Notes: generated by a model not told the origin, from the letters alone. A stretch of 32,926 bases of DNA from Hydrogenimonas sp. (GCA_003978765.1 QNYO01000062.1:1-32926), one strand, 5' to 3'; counted from the stretch's first letter, positions 17,163 to 27,136 are shown. Program-made: numbers and translations.

Positions 17163-18100
17163 GACTCTTTGTCCTTCTTCTTGGAACAAGTGCTATACTC
17201 TTTGCACTCTGGATGGGAAACTACGATAATAAGCAATCATTCTCTTACTACTACACCTATATGGAAGAGTCTGTGGCAGGACTTCCACCCGATGGTTCCG
17301 TCAAATATATGGGGGTTGATATTGGTAAGGTAAAAGAGATCTATATTGACCCTGCTGATCCTACTCGTATTCGTCTGCTCCTTCAACTTCCAAAGAGTTT
17401 TCCGATTCGTGAAGGGATGTATGCTATGCTTAAATTTACAGGCATTACAGGACTTGCCTATATCGAAATTATTGGTGGAAAACGAGATGCTCCTATCCTC
17501 ACAACTCAAGCAGATACGATTGCCGTCATCCCTTCAAAACCATCAATGTTGGCACAACTTGGTACCTCAGCAACCGATATTGCCGAACAGATTGCACAAG
17601 CACTCAATAAACTCAACCGAACCTTTAGTGAAGAGAATATGTATTATATCAACCATACTCTTGCCAATATCGATCACGCCTCAAAAAGTCTCAATGAGAT
17701 CTTAAAAGAGGAAAATGTTAAAAAGATTGATCAAATTCTTACCAATCTTGCAAAAGCAAGTGATCAGATTGATCGTCTCTATCAGACCATCGATCTCATC
17801 TCTACAACTACCCGTGAACTTGGTAGAGAGAGCAATCAAACACTCCTTGCGATCAAAGAGAGTGCCCAATCGTTTCAACAACTGAACCAAACACTGCAGC
17901 AGCACCTTGATGCAGGAGATTTTAATATTCGATCTATTCTTCAACAAACACTTTCACAAAGCAGTGCATTGATGTATGATCTACAATCACTCATCACACA
18001 ACTGCAAGAGGATGCAGAGGCTTTAAAAAATAGTCCAAGAGATCTCTTTTTTAAAGAGGCAAATCCCAATCTTGGACCTGGCGAGAAGGAGAGAGAATGA
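17132..18100 (+). CDS. mlaD: MlaD-type MCE-domain protein
   Basis: Periplasmic lipid-binding subunit anchored by one N-terminal helix (about 8-28, VGLFVLLLGTSAILFALW). The MCE domain spans about 38-118, with the recognisable GSVKYMGVDIGKVKEI and FTGITGLAYIEI. The rest (about 140-300) is a long amphipathic helical/coiled-coil tail rich in Asn, Gln and Leu, longer than in E. coli MlaD (183 residues) and more like the TGD2/Mce type, so a longer lipid tunnel is possible. GGAG sits 5 bases before the ATG, which supports the start within mlaF. Confidence 0.92.
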   Translation: MESKTNYIIVGLFVLLLGTSAILFALWMGNYDNKQSFSYYYTYMEESVAGLPPDGSVKYMGVDIGKVKEIYIDPADPTRIRLLLQLPKSFPIREGMYAMLKFTGITGLAYIEIIGGKRDAPILTTQADTIAVIPSKPSMLAQLGTSATDIAEQIAQALNKLNRTFSEENMYYINHTLANIDHASKSLNEILKEENVKKIDQILTNLAKASDQIDRLYQTIDLISTTTRELGRESNQTLLAIKESAQSFQQLNQTLQQHLDAGDFNIRSILQQTLSQSSALMYDLQSLITQLQEDAEALKNSPRDLFFKEANPNLGPGEKERE

Positions 18101-18690
18101 GATGGCTTATGATGGTAATCACTATCCTCTTTATGGGTGGATGTGCTGTGAAAACTGTTCCAACCCCCACCACCTACACACTACATCAAGAGACACCCTA
18201 TCTTAAAAATCTACGATTACAACAGGCAAAGTTTGAGGCGTTGCGTCTTACATTAACCCACGCCACACGACTCTCTAATACAACTGCTATCTACTATCAA
18301 AAGAGTGATTTTCTGCAACAACCCTATACATACAGCCGTTGGTACGATCGTCTCGATTCGATGTTTGAGAATAAACTGATGCAGGCACTCTATACAACCA
18401 ATCTTGCCAAGAGTATCCTACCCGCAACAACCCATGCCGACACCCCAATGACTTTAGAGGTTGTGATTCTCAATTTTGTTCAAGACTTTTCACAAGGAGA
18501 ACCATCTATAGGGCGTGTGGTCGTTATGGCAACCTTAATCGATAATCATCAAGGTAAGACCATTGCATCCAAAAGATTTTCAGCCAATATACCTGCCCCT
18601 TCTGAAGATGCACAAGGAGGTATTGTGGCACTCAACAGAGCAACCGATCGTGTGATTATGGAGATGGTGGAGTGGCTTGAAGCACTTTAA
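18097..18690 (+). CDS. ABC-type transport auxiliary lipoprotein (PqiC/ABC_trans_aux family)
   Basis: A 197-residue lipoprotein: the signal peptide MRWLMMVITILFMGGC ends in a lipobox with the lipidated Cys at 16. The mature part has the alternating pattern and the ending of the ABC_trans_aux family (R.V.M.TL.D, then ATDRVIMEMVEWL). Such proteins accompany MCE systems, as PqiC does with PqiAB, and probably guide lipid transfer at the outer membrane. It takes the place where mlaC would be expected. AAGGAG is 5 bases before the ATG, and the start overlaps the mlaD stop by 4 bases. Confidence 0.85.
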   Translation: MRWLMMVITILFMGGCAVKTVPTPTTYTLHQETPYLKNLRLQQAKFEALRLTLTHATRLSNTTAIYYQKSDFLQQPYTYSRWYDRLDSMFENKLMQALYTTNLAKSILPATTHADTPMTLEVVILNFVQDFSQGEPSIGRVVVMATLIDNHQGKTIASKRFSANIPAPSEDAQGGIVALNRATDRVIMEMVEWLEAL

Positions 18691-18696
18691 TGATCA

Positions 18697-18730
18697 TCAT
18701 AGCAAACGATAGAAAAATCGTTTGCTATGA
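18697..18730. terminator. Perfect 14-bp stem-loop between convergent operons
   Basis: TCATAGCAAACGAT (18697-18710), loop AGAAAA, and ATCGTTTGCTATGA (18717-18730) pair without mismatch. It lies 7 bases after the stop of the plus-strand lipoprotein gene and 5 bases past the stop of the minus-strand ubiD-type gene, so it can serve both. Neither side has a good U tract, so it may protect 3' ends rather than release polymerase alone. Confidence 0.65.
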
Positions 18731-18734
18731 CCAC

Positions 18735-20555
18735 TTAGAGATAGAATTTTTTGACAAAAGCCTCATCAATATCGATAAGACCGCGTGCTTTGAGATCTTC
18801 AAGAACCTTTGGATCGCAAAGGACATCACCTGGCCACTCTCTTTCGTAGCCATCAAGCTCATTTTTATCGGTTGCATCTAACATGATAAATGGTGCTTTT
18901 CGGACATCACGTAAAGCATCGATATTATTTGTGACACGCCAAACCAGCATATAGGGATTTTCAATATCGTTACGCTCTGCATCAACAACCACAAGGAGTT
19001 TGATATGGGACTGAAGTGACTCAATGGCATCAAAGAGCTCCTGTACAGATCGCTCTTTCTTATAGGCAATAACACAGATCGGTGTTTTGGTGTAGGTAAA
19101 GTACTGTTTCAAAGCAACCACATTCTTGTCAATAGTTTGCATCATCTCTAAGAGTTTGGCATCATCAAGTGCCTCCTCTACGCCATGCAAGACCTCTTCT
19201 CCCGTACAGTCAAGCCCCAACTTTCCACCCACAAGTGTTTCAGGGCTGGAGTGGTCGAGTGCATCTACGATCCCTTCTGTAATGAGAATATTCTTTGGAT
19301 CAAGACGGTTAAGAATATGTTCGGTTATCTCTTCATAGTCGGTCAGTTTTGGTGCATCTTTGCCGACAAAGATGGCATGCTTGACAAAACTCATCTGTCC
19401 AACACCCCAAAAGGCGTGCATAAACTGTTTGGCATGCCCTTTGTAGTGTGTCTCCATCTGTGCCAAAATAAGGTTGTGGAAAACCCCATTTTCAGGCATA
19501 TGATAATCAATAAGATCAGGTGCTGTGGTTTTAAGAAGGGGTAAGAAGATACGCTCTGTCCCCCACCCCATATATTTATCTTCAAGTGGTGGTTTACCAA
19601 CAACAGTGGCTTGATAGACAGGGTTCTTTCTCATGGTAATCGCTGTCACTTCCATGACAGGATAGGGCTCTTTCAGCGTATAGTAGCCCGTATGGTCACC
19701 AAATGGTCCCTCAATCTCAAATTTCGTTGGATCGACCACCCCTTCAATCACAATATCGACATCTTCGGGAATCCAAATATCGTTGGTAATGGATTTGACA
19801 AGCTTGGCAGGTTCATTACGAACAAAACCGTATAAGAGCATCTCAAAAACACCATGTGGCAATGGTGCCTGACCACACCAGATATAGAGTGGATCACCAC
19901 CTATCGCAATCGAGACTGGCATCATTTCGCCTGCATCACGATACTGATCGAAAAAGTGGCTGGCATCTTTATGAATCTGCCAATGCATTCCTAAATGGTT
20001 ATTATCATACTGTTGCAGGCGATACATACCAAGGTTTTGCATCGTACCATCAAGTGATCGGGTATAGACCTGTCCCATTGTAATAAATGGACCACCATCT
20101 TCCGACCAAGTTTTTAGAATCGGTAGTTCATCCAGATCGACCTGTGATGCCGTTTTGATGATCTGCTGACAAAGACCTCTCTGTTTGAGTCGCTTTGGAA
20201 AGACATTTTTCAAAGCAAAGAGTTTTGGAATGAGTGAAAGCTTCTCCATCAACCCTTGTGGCGGTTTCATATGCAGAAGCTCTTCAATCTCTTGAGCGAT
20301 CGCATCGGGGTGACGACCAAAAATCTTTTCGGTCACTTCAAAGTTGGCAAACATATTCATTACAACCGGCATATCATACTCAATCCCCTTCTCTCGATTC
20401 ACCGGTCGTTTAAACAAAAGTACCTTTGAAGGCTCTTTTTTGACCTCAACATACGCCACATGTGCCATCTCAAGATTGACATCACACGGCACATCAATAA
20501 TCTTTAGATCACCCTCTTGCTCCAATCGCTCCAACCATGCCTGCATATCTGCCAT
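18735..20555 (-). CDS. UbiD-family decarboxylase, probable menaquinone (futalosine) pathway
   Basis: Prenylated-FMN-dependent decarboxylase of 606 residues. Segments AWLERLEQEGDLKIID near the start, IAIGGDPLYIWCGQAPLPHGV, then EGPFGDHTGYY and VVGKPPLEDKYMGWGTERI are typical UbiD. The roughly 600-residue length and C-terminal extension (past about residue 480) fit the menaquinone-associated group (TIGR03701, SCO4490 type), which is expected in bacteria with the futalosine route; ubiquinone is absent from this phylum. GAGAGG lies 6 bases before the ATG, and the gene abuts hemC. Substrate assignment (a dihydroxynaphthoate derivative) rests on family and phylum, not on a visible residue. Confidence 0.9.
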   Translation of the reverse strand: MADMQAWLERLEQEGDLKIIDVPCDVNLEMAHVAYVEVKKEPSKVLLFKRPVNREKGIEYDMPVVMNMFANFEVTEKIFGRHPDAIAQEIEELLHMKPPQGLMEKLSLIPKLFALKNVFPKRLKQRGLCQQIIKTASQVDLDELPILKTWSEDGGPFITMGQVYTRSLDGTMQNLGMYRLQQYDNNHLGMHWQIHKDASHFFDQYRDAGEMMPVSIAIGGDPLYIWCGQAPLPHGVFEMLLYGFVRNEPAKLVKSITNDIWIPEDVDIVIEGVVDPTKFEIEGPFGDHTGYYTLKEPYPVMEVTAITMRKNPVYQATVVGKPPLEDKYMGWGTERIFLPLLKTTAPDLIDYHMPENGVFHNLILAQMETHYKGHAKQFMHAFWGVGQMSFVKHAIFVGKDAPKLTDYEEITEHILNRLDPKNILITEGIVDALDHSSPETLVGGKLGLDCTGEEVLHGVEEALDDAKLLEMMQTIDKNVVALKQYFTYTKTPICVIAYKKERSVQELFDAIESLQSHIKLLVVVDAERNDIENPYMLVWRVTNNIDALRDVRKAPFIMLDATDKNELDGYEREWPGDVLCDPKVLEDLKARGLIDIDEAFVKKFYL

Positions 20556-21512
20556 CTATAACCTCTCGCACCGTTCCTCTTTAAATGCCATCGCTTCAGC
20601 ACGTGCCAAAAGCTCTTTTGCCCCCTGCTTAATCATCCTATCGGCAAGTTCTACCCCAAGATCGCTGGCTTGCTCTTTTTGAGCCTCCATCTGCTCTCTT
20701 AAAATCTCTGTACCATCAGGAAGGCCAACCATCGCCCGTACTAAAACACGCTCCTCTGCCACTTTGGCATGCACAGCGATAGGCACCTGACAACTCCCCT
20801 CCAAACGGGCAACAAAGTCTCGCTCAATTTTTGCGGCAAGTGCTGAATCGGAATCATTGAGCGTTTCAGCAATCTTTGCAACTTCTGGATCATCGATAAT
20901 CTCAATACCAAGAGAAGCTTGCCCTGAAGGTGGAATCATAATATCGTCATCAATGGGTTCATGATAAGGTACACTCTCAAGGAGTCCAAGGCGCTTCATC
21001 CCGACATAGGCTAAGATGATTGCATCATACTCACCCTCAGCCAATTTGCGTAGACGGGTATTCACATTACCGCGAAGATTTTTAATGCACAGATCGGGGC
21101 GAATGGCACGCAGTTGCATCTGTCGACGAAGACTTGTTGTCCCGACAACAGCACCTTTTGGAAGATCCTCAATCGTCTTATATTTGTGTGACAAAAAGAC
21201 ATCACGAATATCATCACGCTTTGTAATCGCAGCAAGCGTAAGACCTTCAGGAAGCTCTGTTGGTACATCTTTAAGGCTATGGACTGCCAAATGGGCACGG
21301 CCAGCCAACATCACCTCTTCAATCTCTTTGGTAAAGAGCCCTTTACCACCAATCAATGCAAGCGGTTTATCTAAAATTTTATCACCCGTTGCAGTCACCA
21401 CCTCAAACTCTATTGTGAGGTTGGGAAAAGCTTTTTGGAGTTCACTTTTGACATACTCAGCTTGCCACATTGCAAGCTGACTTCCACGTGTTGCAATAAT
21501 CAATCGTTCCAT
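20556..21512 (-). CDS. hemC: Hydroxymethylbilane synthase (porphobilinogen deaminase)
   Basis: Joins four porphobilinogens into the linear tetrapyrrole for haem. Clear signatures: IATRGSQLAMWQAE (7-20), HSLKDVP (78-84), GTTSLRRQMQL (124-134), and the dipyrromethane-cofactor cysteine C241 in LEGSCQVPI. Total 318 residues, normal. The longest frame adds one GTG codon that overlaps the upstream stop; the following ATG (21512) is preferred, with a purine-rich GAAGAAGAAG just upstream. hemA lies three genes upstream in the same cluster. Confidence 0.97.
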   Translation of the reverse strand: MERLIIATRGSQLAMWQAEYVKSELQKAFPNLTIEFEVVTATGDKILDKPLALIGGKGLFTKEIEEVMLAGRAHLAVHSLKDVPTELPEGLTLAAITKRDDIRDVFLSHKYKTIEDLPKGAVVGTTSLRRQMQLRAIRPDLCIKNLRGNVNTRLRKLAEGEYDAIILAYVGMKRLGLLESVPYHEPIDDDIMIPPSGQASLGIEIIDDPEVAKIAETLNDSDSALAAKIERDFVARLEGSCQVPIAVHAKVAEERVLVRAMVGLPDGTEILREQMEAQKEQASDLGVELADRMIKQGAKELLARAEAMAFKEERCERL

Positions 21513-21514
21513 CA

Positions 21515-22357
21515 CTACTTCTTCTTCATAAATTGTTTATATTTATCGCGTGTAATATCTTTCTTTCCATCCACAAAGATGGTTGGTGTTCCTGTTACAA
21601 GCAATCTTCGTGACATCGCATGATCTTTTTTTAGCTTCTCATCGATCCAAGGTTGATGAATCTGTTCAGGTGATAGGGTGTAGCCAATCTTCTCTGAAAC
21701 AATCTGTAAAATCTTCTTCTCATCCTTCAGACGAGGATCGATTTTAATCGTGTACATCTTATCGATGATCTCGTTCTTACCCTCTTTTTGTGCCACTTCC
21801 ATAATACGCACAAGTGTCTGTGAAGCAGGATGAATCGTTACAAGTGGCAGATGGTAGTAGTAGAGTACCATTTGATCAGGATTCTTTTTGACAGCTTCAA
21901 GCAATTCTGGCACATACATACGGCAGAATGGACAGAGTGGATCAGAAAAGAGTACCAACTTATGCTCTGCATTAGGGTTACCATAAAGAAGATGCGATGC
22001 GTCATAAATATCATCTGGCATATTTGGTTGAATCATTGAACGCAGATCACGACCTGTTCGTCGATCAACCAACTCTGCAGTAATCAGATGTTTACTGACA
22101 AAAAGGATATCTTCAAAGTTGATTTGGCGTGTCTCTTGACCGCGTGTCAAATTGAGATCGACATCAACCATATAAGCCGACCACCCTTTTATCCCTGGGA
22201 TTGGAAGCTTATCAACAATCTCTACATGATTAATCTTAACTTTTGGGTTTTTAGATAATCTCTTTTCAACATATTGAATCACATCACTATCGCTACCGGC
22301 AAGTGCCAGACTACTTGCGATCATCATGATGCTCAATGATTTCCACATCGATGACAT
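21515..22357 (-). CDS. DsbC/DsbG-like periplasmic thiol-disulfide protein
   Basis: Exported thioredoxin-fold protein of 280 residues. Signal peptide about 1-20 ([20 protein letters not shown]); a middle domain of about 100 residues; then a thioredoxin-like domain with the active site CPFC (142-145) in FSDPLCPFCRMY and the cis-proline loop TGTPT (P258). The frame can be extended to 22474, but that part ([10 protein letters not shown]...) is out-of-frame FxsA coding sequence; ATG 22357 has GGAG 6 bases upstream and gives a proper signal peptide. It still overlaps fxsA by 47 bases. Role: disulfide isomerase or reductase, possibly in cytochrome c maturation given the haem genes around it (inference). 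Confidence 0.88.
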   Translation of the reverse strand: MSSMWKSLSIMMIASSLALAGSDSDVIQYVEKRLSKNPKVKINHVEIVDKLPIPGIKGWSAYMVDVDLNLTRGQETRQINFEDILFVSKHLITAELVDRRTGRDLRSMIQPNMPDDIYDASHLLYGNPNAEHKLVLFSDPLCPFCRMYVPELLEAVKKNPDQMVLYYYHLPLVTIHPASQTLVRIMEVAQKEGKNEIIDKMYTIKIDPRLKDEKKILQIVSEKIGYTLSPEQIHQPWIDEKLKKDHAMSRRLLVTGTPTIFVDGKKDITRDKYKQFMKKK

Positions 22358-22742
22358 CACACTCTCCTTCTTCTTGAAATGGTTTGGATTGAAAATCATA
22401 CTTCTGTCGGTGCTTTCTTGTGAGTCGGCTCGCCAATAGATTGGTAAAAACACCAAACTGTAAAAGTACACCAATAATATCGGTCAAAAAGCCAGGAACA
22501 ATCAACAAAATGGCACCAATCAATGCAGCTAAATTTTGATTTTGGAAGGTTTCGGGGCTCATACTCCCCTCCACCATCGCCCGCATATTTTCAAAAAAAG
22601 TATAACGGAAATTGGTTAACAGAAGTAAACCGGCAACGGCACTTCCAATCACCTCTAAAAAGGTCCCCAAAGGACCAATGGCAGAAGATAGCTCAACCGA
22701 AACGAAAATCTCAAGAAAGAGATAGATTAAAAAGTAGATCAT
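22311..22742 (-). CDS. fxsA: FxsA family membrane protein
   Basis: Small inner-membrane protein of 143 residues. Four hydrophobic segments fit Fxs[19 protein letters not shown], then [17 protein letters not shown], then [20 protein letters not shown] with the family's conserved PGFLTD, and a final short LLQFGVF. The C-terminal tail is cytoplasmic and acidic. In E. coli, FxsA overproduction relieves F exclusion of phage T7; its normal role is unknown. The ATG overlaps the proS stop by 4 bases. I remember an FxsA-like gene between proS and hemC in C. jejuni as well. Confidence 0.88.
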   Translation of the reverse strand: MIYFLIYLFLEIFVSVELSSAIGPLGTFLEVIGSAVAGLLLLTNFRYTFFENMRAMVEGSMSPETFQNQNLAALIGAILLIVPGFLTDIIGVLLQFGVFTNLLASRLTRKHRQKYDFQSKPFQEEGECDVIDVEIIEHHDDRK

Positions 22743-24502
22743 TGGACTTTTTCCGCAACAATATTTGCAATATCGGAGAGTGCAATCTCTTGACGCTCTA
22801 AGGTTGCCCGTTCAATCAGCTCAACATGCCCATCAGCAAGCTTTTTACCCACAACCACAGCATAAGGGAAGCCAATCAACTCAAAATCTTTCATTTTAAA
22901 TCCAAAACGCTCTGGACGATCATCGAGTAAGACATCAACACCTTTGGCTTTAAGCTCGTTGTAAATCTTCTCTCCTGCCTCTCTTTGTGCCTCATTTTTG
23001 GCATTTCCAATCACCACAACCACCTCAAATGGTGCAACACTTACAGGCCAAATAGCACCCTTCTCATCATGGTTTTGCTCAATCACTGCGGCAAGAAGGC
23101 GACTCACACCAATTCCATAGGTTCCCATAACAAATGGCTTACTCTTACCATTTTGATCCAAAAACTCCGCTTTGAGTGGTTCAGAGTATCGGGTACCGAG
23201 TTGGAAGATATGCCCGACCTCAATCCCTTTGGTATAGGTGAGCTTTCCACCACACTGCATACAGCAATCCCCCTCTTGGGTTTGTGCCAAGTCAGCAAAC
23301 TTCAGATCTTTAAGCCCACAAAGAGAGACACCAACAATATGGTAATCTTTCTCATTGGCACCACAAATCATATCGGTAGCATCTTTGAGACTCTCATCAA
23401 AGACCATTGTAAGGTTTGGATGCGCCTTCTCCTCATAAAATGGTGATTCAGCTTCAGCAACCTCTGCTTTACGTATCAACTCAACCGGTCCCATAAAACC
23501 AGGAACCAATCCAACAGCTTCAAGCTCCTCTTCAGTGACATCTACCAACTCATTGGCACCGACACTATTGGTTGCTTTGACCTCTTGTAACTCATCGCTT
23601 CCACGTAAGAAGAAGAGGACAATTTCACTTTTTCCTTCATCATAGAGTGCTTTTTTCGCTACTGCTTTAATGAGATAGTAGGGATCCACACTGAAAAATT
23701 TTGATAACTCTTCAATCGTCTTAATATTTGGCGTATGGAAACGGTTCAAAAGAGCTTCTGGTGCTTCTGTAGGTGCTTCTGGCATCTTGCGCTTGGCCGC
23801 TTCAATATTGGCAGCGTAATCACACCCTTCACAAACAACAATCGTATCTTCGCCACTATCGGCAAGGACCATAAACTCCTTGCTTCCTTCACCACCAATC
23901 GCACCACTATCAGCCTCAACCACACGAAAATCGAGCCCCATGCGTTGGAAAATTTTGCGATAGGTTGCTTCCATTAAGTTAAATTCGCGTACCATATCTT
24001 CATCGTCTGCATGGAAACTATACCCATCTTTCATAATAAACTCACGACCACGCATTAAACCAAAGCGAGGACGTGCCTCATCTCGAAACTTAAGGTTAAT
24101 CTGATAGAGGTTCATAGGGAGCTGTTTGTAACTGCTTACAAACTGCTTGGCAAGTTCGACCATCATCTCTTCATGGGTCGGTCCTAAGACAAACTCATTG
24201 GCTTTTCGATCTTCAAAGCGTAGAAGCTCCGCACCATACTTCTCATAGCGTCCACTCTTTTTCCAAAGCTCTGCAGGTGTCACAAAGCCCAACTGTACCT
24301 CTTGACACCCTGCACGATCAAGCTCCTCTTTGATGATGTTTCGAACTTTATCTAACACCCGCTTTCCAAGTGGAAGAAAATCGTAAACACCACTTGCAAC
24401 CTGATAGATAAAGCCACCTCTCACCAGATAGATATGGCTTGGTAATACGGCATCTTTTGGTGCCTCTTTTAGTGTTGGAATTAAAAGCTTCGAAAATCTC
24501 AT
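22739..24502 (-). CDS. proS: Prolyl-tRNA synthetase
   Basis: Class II aminoacyl-tRNA synthetase, bacterial long form: 587 residues with the editing (INS) domain between motifs 2 and 3 (about 225-385). Motif 2 is [26 protein letters not shown], motif 3 is [17 protein letters not shown], and the C-terminal anticodon-binding domain follows ([22 protein letters not shown]). The ORF starts [15 protein letters not shown], as homologs do, and overlaps the hemA stop by 4 bases. Confidence 0.98.
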   Translation of the reverse strand: MRFSKLLIPTLKEAPKDAVLPSHIYLVRGGFIYQVASGVYDFLPLGKRVLDKVRNIIKEELDRAGCQEVQLGFVTPAELWKKSGRYEKYGAELLRFEDRKANEFVLGPTHEEMMVELAKQFVSSYKQLPMNLYQINLKFRDEARPRFGLMRGREFIMKDGYSFHADDEDMVREFNLMEATYRKIFQRMGLDFRVVEADSGAIGGEGSKEFMVLADSGEDTIVVCEGCDYAANIEAAKRKMPEAPTEAPEALLNRFHTPNIKTIEELSKFFSVDPYYLIKAVAKKALYDEGKSEIVLFFLRGSDELQEVKATNSVGANELVDVTEEELEAVGLVPGFMGPVELIRKAEVAEAESPFYEEKAHPNLTMVFDESLKDATDMICGANEKDYHIVGVSLCGLKDLKFADLAQTQEGDCCMQCGGKLTYTKGIEVGHIFQLGTRYSEPLKAEFLDQNGKSKPFVMGTYGIGVSRLLAAVIEQNHDEKGAIWPVSVAPFEVVVVIGNAKNEAQREAGEKIYNELKAKGVDVLLDDRPERFGFKMKDFELIGFPYAVVVGKKLADGHVELIERATLERQEIALSDIANIVAEKVQ

Positions 24503-25806
24503 CGTACATCATCCTTCATGATAAATTCGCACTTATACTGATCCATCATCTTAACATCTGTATCGGCATTAAAAATATACTTCATCGCTTCAATAATTGT
24601 ATCAGCACGTGGTTGTTCAGCCACTTCCCGCAACTGTTTGGTTGGCATATGTAGAAACTTATTAAATGCATTGAGCACAAGTTTTTCGACATTCTCTTCG
24701 GTCTCTTTGGGAATAAACCCCTTTTTAACGGCACGCTTCACTTCAGCGATTGCCGCATCTTTAGCCTGCAAACGAATCTCTTTAATCAAAGGATCGATCA
24801 TTAAAGATTGTAGCCACCTAAAAAAGTCTACCGTATAGCGACCCACAATCTCATAGGCTTTACGGGCTTGCTCTTGACGCAACGCCAAATTATTATTGAC
24901 AATCTCTTGCAAATCATCTACCGCATAGATATGGACACGCTGATCACGAATCACATCAATATCACGTGGTACAGCAAGGTCAAACCAGTGACGCTCAAAG
25001 GTTGTCTCATGCACCATATCATCGGTAATAATAGGGAGTGGTGATGCAGTTGCTGTAAAGAGGAGTCGATAGCGGTTAATAAACTCTGGCAACGCTTCAA
25101 ATGGCTCCACATCAACCTGATCCCCAACCATACGGGCAATCTCTTCTGCTTTTTCGATCGTTCGGTTAAAGAGGATCACATTGCAACCACTTGCAACCAG
25201 ATGCTTTGTCACAATTTCACTCATCTCGCCTGCACCAACAACCAGTCCTGTAAATCCACCCAAATTACCACCCATCACCATCTTAGCTTGTGCCACAGCA
25301 GCACCAGCCACAGAGACAGGACTTTTAGAGATTTCGGTTGAGTTACGAACCTCTGCTGCACACTTAAAGGCAAAATGGATAAGACGTGAGAGCTTTTGTG
25401 AGCAGTAGTTATGTTCATAAGCAAAACGAAAAGCATCTTTGAGCTGACCAGCAATCTGAGTCTCTCCAACCACAAGACTATCAAGAGATGAGGCAACAGC
25501 AAAAACATGGTGAACTGCCCCTTCATCTTGATAGATATCAGCACGCCCCTCAAGCTCTTCGACACTTAACCCACTATGTCGATGAAGTGCCATAAAGATT
25601 GGACCTAAAGCCATTGAGGGGTTGGATGTACTCACAATAAATTCGACACGGTTGCATGTCGATAGCAGAATCGCTTCATTGACACCATTGGCTTGTAAAA
25701 CCTCTTCGAGTGCCCGAAGTTTTGCTTCATTATCAGAGAAAGAAAGTTTTTCGCGCAGAGCTATATCAGTATTCTTATGCGAAAAACTCACCACGAGATA
25801 CTGCAT
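24499..25806 (-). CDS. hemA: Glutamyl-tRNA reductase
   Basis: First step of the C5 route to haem: NADPH reduces glutamyl-tRNA to glutamate-1-semialdehyde. The catalytic Cys is C51 in [10 protein letters not shown]; then [17 protein letters not shown], the NADPH-binding [15 protein letters not shown], and the C-terminal dimerisation helices. The 435-residue length is normal. The longest frame has a TTG before the ATG; AAGGA lies 7 bases before the ATG at 25806, and TGATG overlaps the upstream stop, so the ATG is used. Note that the substrate is also a product of tRNA metabolism, as for neighbour proS. Confidence 0.98.
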   Translation of the reverse strand: MQYLVVSFSHKNTDIALREKLSFSDNEAKLRALEEVLQANGVNEAILLSTCNRVEFIVSTSNPSMALGPIFMALHRHSGLSVEELEGRADIYQDEGAVHHVFAVASSLDSLVVGETQIAGQLKDAFRFAYEHNYCSQKLSRLIHFAFKCAAEVRNSTEISKSPVSVAGAAVAQAKMVMGGNLGGFTGLVVGAGEMSEIVTKHLVASGCNVILFNRTIEKAEEIARMVGDQVDVEPFEALPEFINRYRLLFTATASPLPIITDDMVHETTFERHWFDLAVPRDIDVIRDQRVHIYAVDDLQEIVNNNLALRQEQARKAYEIVGRYTVDFFRWLQSLMIDPLIKEIRLQAKDAAIAEVKRAVKKGFIPKETEENVEKLVLNAFNKFLHMPTKQLREVAEQPRADTIIEAMKYIFNADTDVKMMDQYKCEFIMKDDVR

Positions 25807-26720
25807 CAAAAGTTCCTTTCAATCATCGCTTCAACAATCTCAGCCAGTGCATTTTCATTTTTATTTCGCATCAACCGCACCGCCTCCTCTCCAAGCTCTT
25901 TGGCATAGAGATACGCTCTTTGGATGGCACCACTCTCTTGCATCATTGAGCGGATCCAATCTCTCTCTGCTTCATCAAGAACTTTTCCATGGAGTGATGC
26001 CAACTTCTCTTTCCCTTCTTGATCGAGTGCTTCATAAAGATAGATATAAGGGAGTGTCGTCTTTCCCTCTTCAAAATCATGCATGGCTGGTTTACCAAGC
26101 TGTTCAGAGGTTTGTGTAATATCGAGAATATCGTCAATAATCTGGAATGCTAAACCGAGATTACGACCATAGGTAGCGTAAACCTTCTCATCTTTCCCTG
26201 CTAAAAGTGCTGCAGAAGCTGCGGTGGCTTCAATTAACGAAGCGGTCTTTTGATAGATCATCTGCATATAGCTTTGAAGTTCTGGAGAGAAGCTTTCAGA
26301 GAGCTTAACATCCATCAACTCACCAATACTTAACTGTGTAACAGCACTGGCTACAATTTTGGCAATCTTGCTCTCAAATGCGACAAGCTCTTCAAACCCT
26401 TTTGAGTAGAGGATATCCCCCATCATCACAGCACGCTTACTCCCCTCTGTTGCATTAAGGGATGCAACACCACGACGTGTCTGTGCTTCATCAATCACAT
26501 CATCATGCAAAAGACTTGCCGCATGAATCATCTCAATGACGGCTGCCAACTTTACAGCTTTTGGCTGATCGCCCGCTACCTTCAAGACCAGTTTTGCCCG
26601 TAACCGTTTTCCTTTAGGAAGTGCTTTAAAGAGCTTTTTAATCTCTTCATTATCAAGCGCTTCAATAAAGCGGTGCATCTGCCATTCAACCTGTTCAAGC
26701 ATTACTTCTATTTCCCTCAT
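25806..26720 (-). CDS. Long-chain polyprenyl diphosphate synthase (IspB-like)
   Basis: Trans-prenyltransferase that builds the menaquinone side chain from FPP and IPP. First Asp-rich motif DDVID (73-77) in HAASLLHDDVIDEAQTRRG, second DDILD (196-200) in AFQIIDDILDIT, both complete. The residue five before the first motif is Ala68, a small residue, which fits long-chain (C35-C40) synthases rather than farnesyl synthase. LLHDDVIDEA..RRG is also the IspB/HepT pattern. Two starts are possible: ATG 26720 (4-base overlap upstream) or ATG 26702; neither has a strong ribosome site. Same cluster as the menaquinone decarboxylase. Confidence 0.93.
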   Translation of the reverse strand: MREIEVMLEQVEWQMHRFIEALDNEEIKKLFKALPKGKRLRAKLVLKVAGDQPKAVKLAAVIEMIHAASLLHDDVIDEAQTRRGVASLNATEGSKRAVMMGDILYSKGFEELVAFESKIAKIVASAVTQLSIGELMDVKLSESFSPELQSYMQMIYQKTASLIEATAASAALLAGKDEKVYATYGRNLGLAFQIIDDILDITQTSEQLGKPAMHDFEEGKTTLPYIYLYEALDQEGKEKLASLHGKVLDEAERDWIRSMMQESGAIQRAYLYAKELGEEAVRLMRNKNENALAEIVEAMIERNF

Positions 26721-27136
26721 TCATACAAAATTTTATGCTTATCATAGCTCTTAATTAAAAGATCAAGATACGCTTCTCTCTTTTTCTCGTCAAATGCCCT
26801 AAAGATGAGTAGTGCAAAGGGGTGTTCGCCCCCCGGTTGTGAGAGATCGATCGGCTTTGAAAAAAGATCAACTTTAAAACGTTGAAGACGATAACGTGTC
26901 GATAGGTGTGGTTGATAGGTGTGACCATCATAATCGACATGCATGACAAGACCATGATTGACATAAAGCGTCCAACGAAAGGAGAGTTGATGCCTTTTCT
27001 CTCCATCATAGATCAGAACATGTTGTAGCTGATCTTTTTTCAAAACAAACGTTTTGCTATATTTCCACTCTCGATATTGCCCTCCATAGAGGAGGGACAA
27101 TGATAAAAGAGTGAGTAGAAAGAGCGTTCTACTCAT
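26717..27136 (-). CDS. Small exported protein of unknown function
   Basis: Not recognised by domain. The protein has 139 residues with a signal peptide (MSRTLFLLTLLSLSLLYGG). The mature part is beta-rich and basic: KTFVLKKDQLQHVLIYDGEKRHQLSFRWTLYVNHGLVMHVDYDG, read as two blocks of strands, then FALLIFRAF and a charged C-terminal helix. Its place between a DUF2018 gene and polyprenyl synthase matches, from memory, C. jejuni Cj0540, annotated only as an exported protein. It overlaps both neighbours (8 and 4 bases), so it is co-expressed with them. Confidence 0.8.
   Translation of the reverse strand: MSRTLFLLTLLSLSLLYGGQYREWKYSKTFVLKKDQLQHVLIYDGEKRHQLSFRWTLYVNHGLVMHVDYDGHTYQPHLSTRYRLQRFKVDLFSKPIDLSQPGGEHPFALLIFRAFDEKKREAYLDLLIKSYDKHKILYE

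Noticed and set aside
22358-22474. N-terminal extension of the DsbC/G-like protein.
   Set aside because: These codons are fxsA sequence in another frame; the ATG at 22357 has a good Shine-Dalgarno and begins a proper signal peptide.
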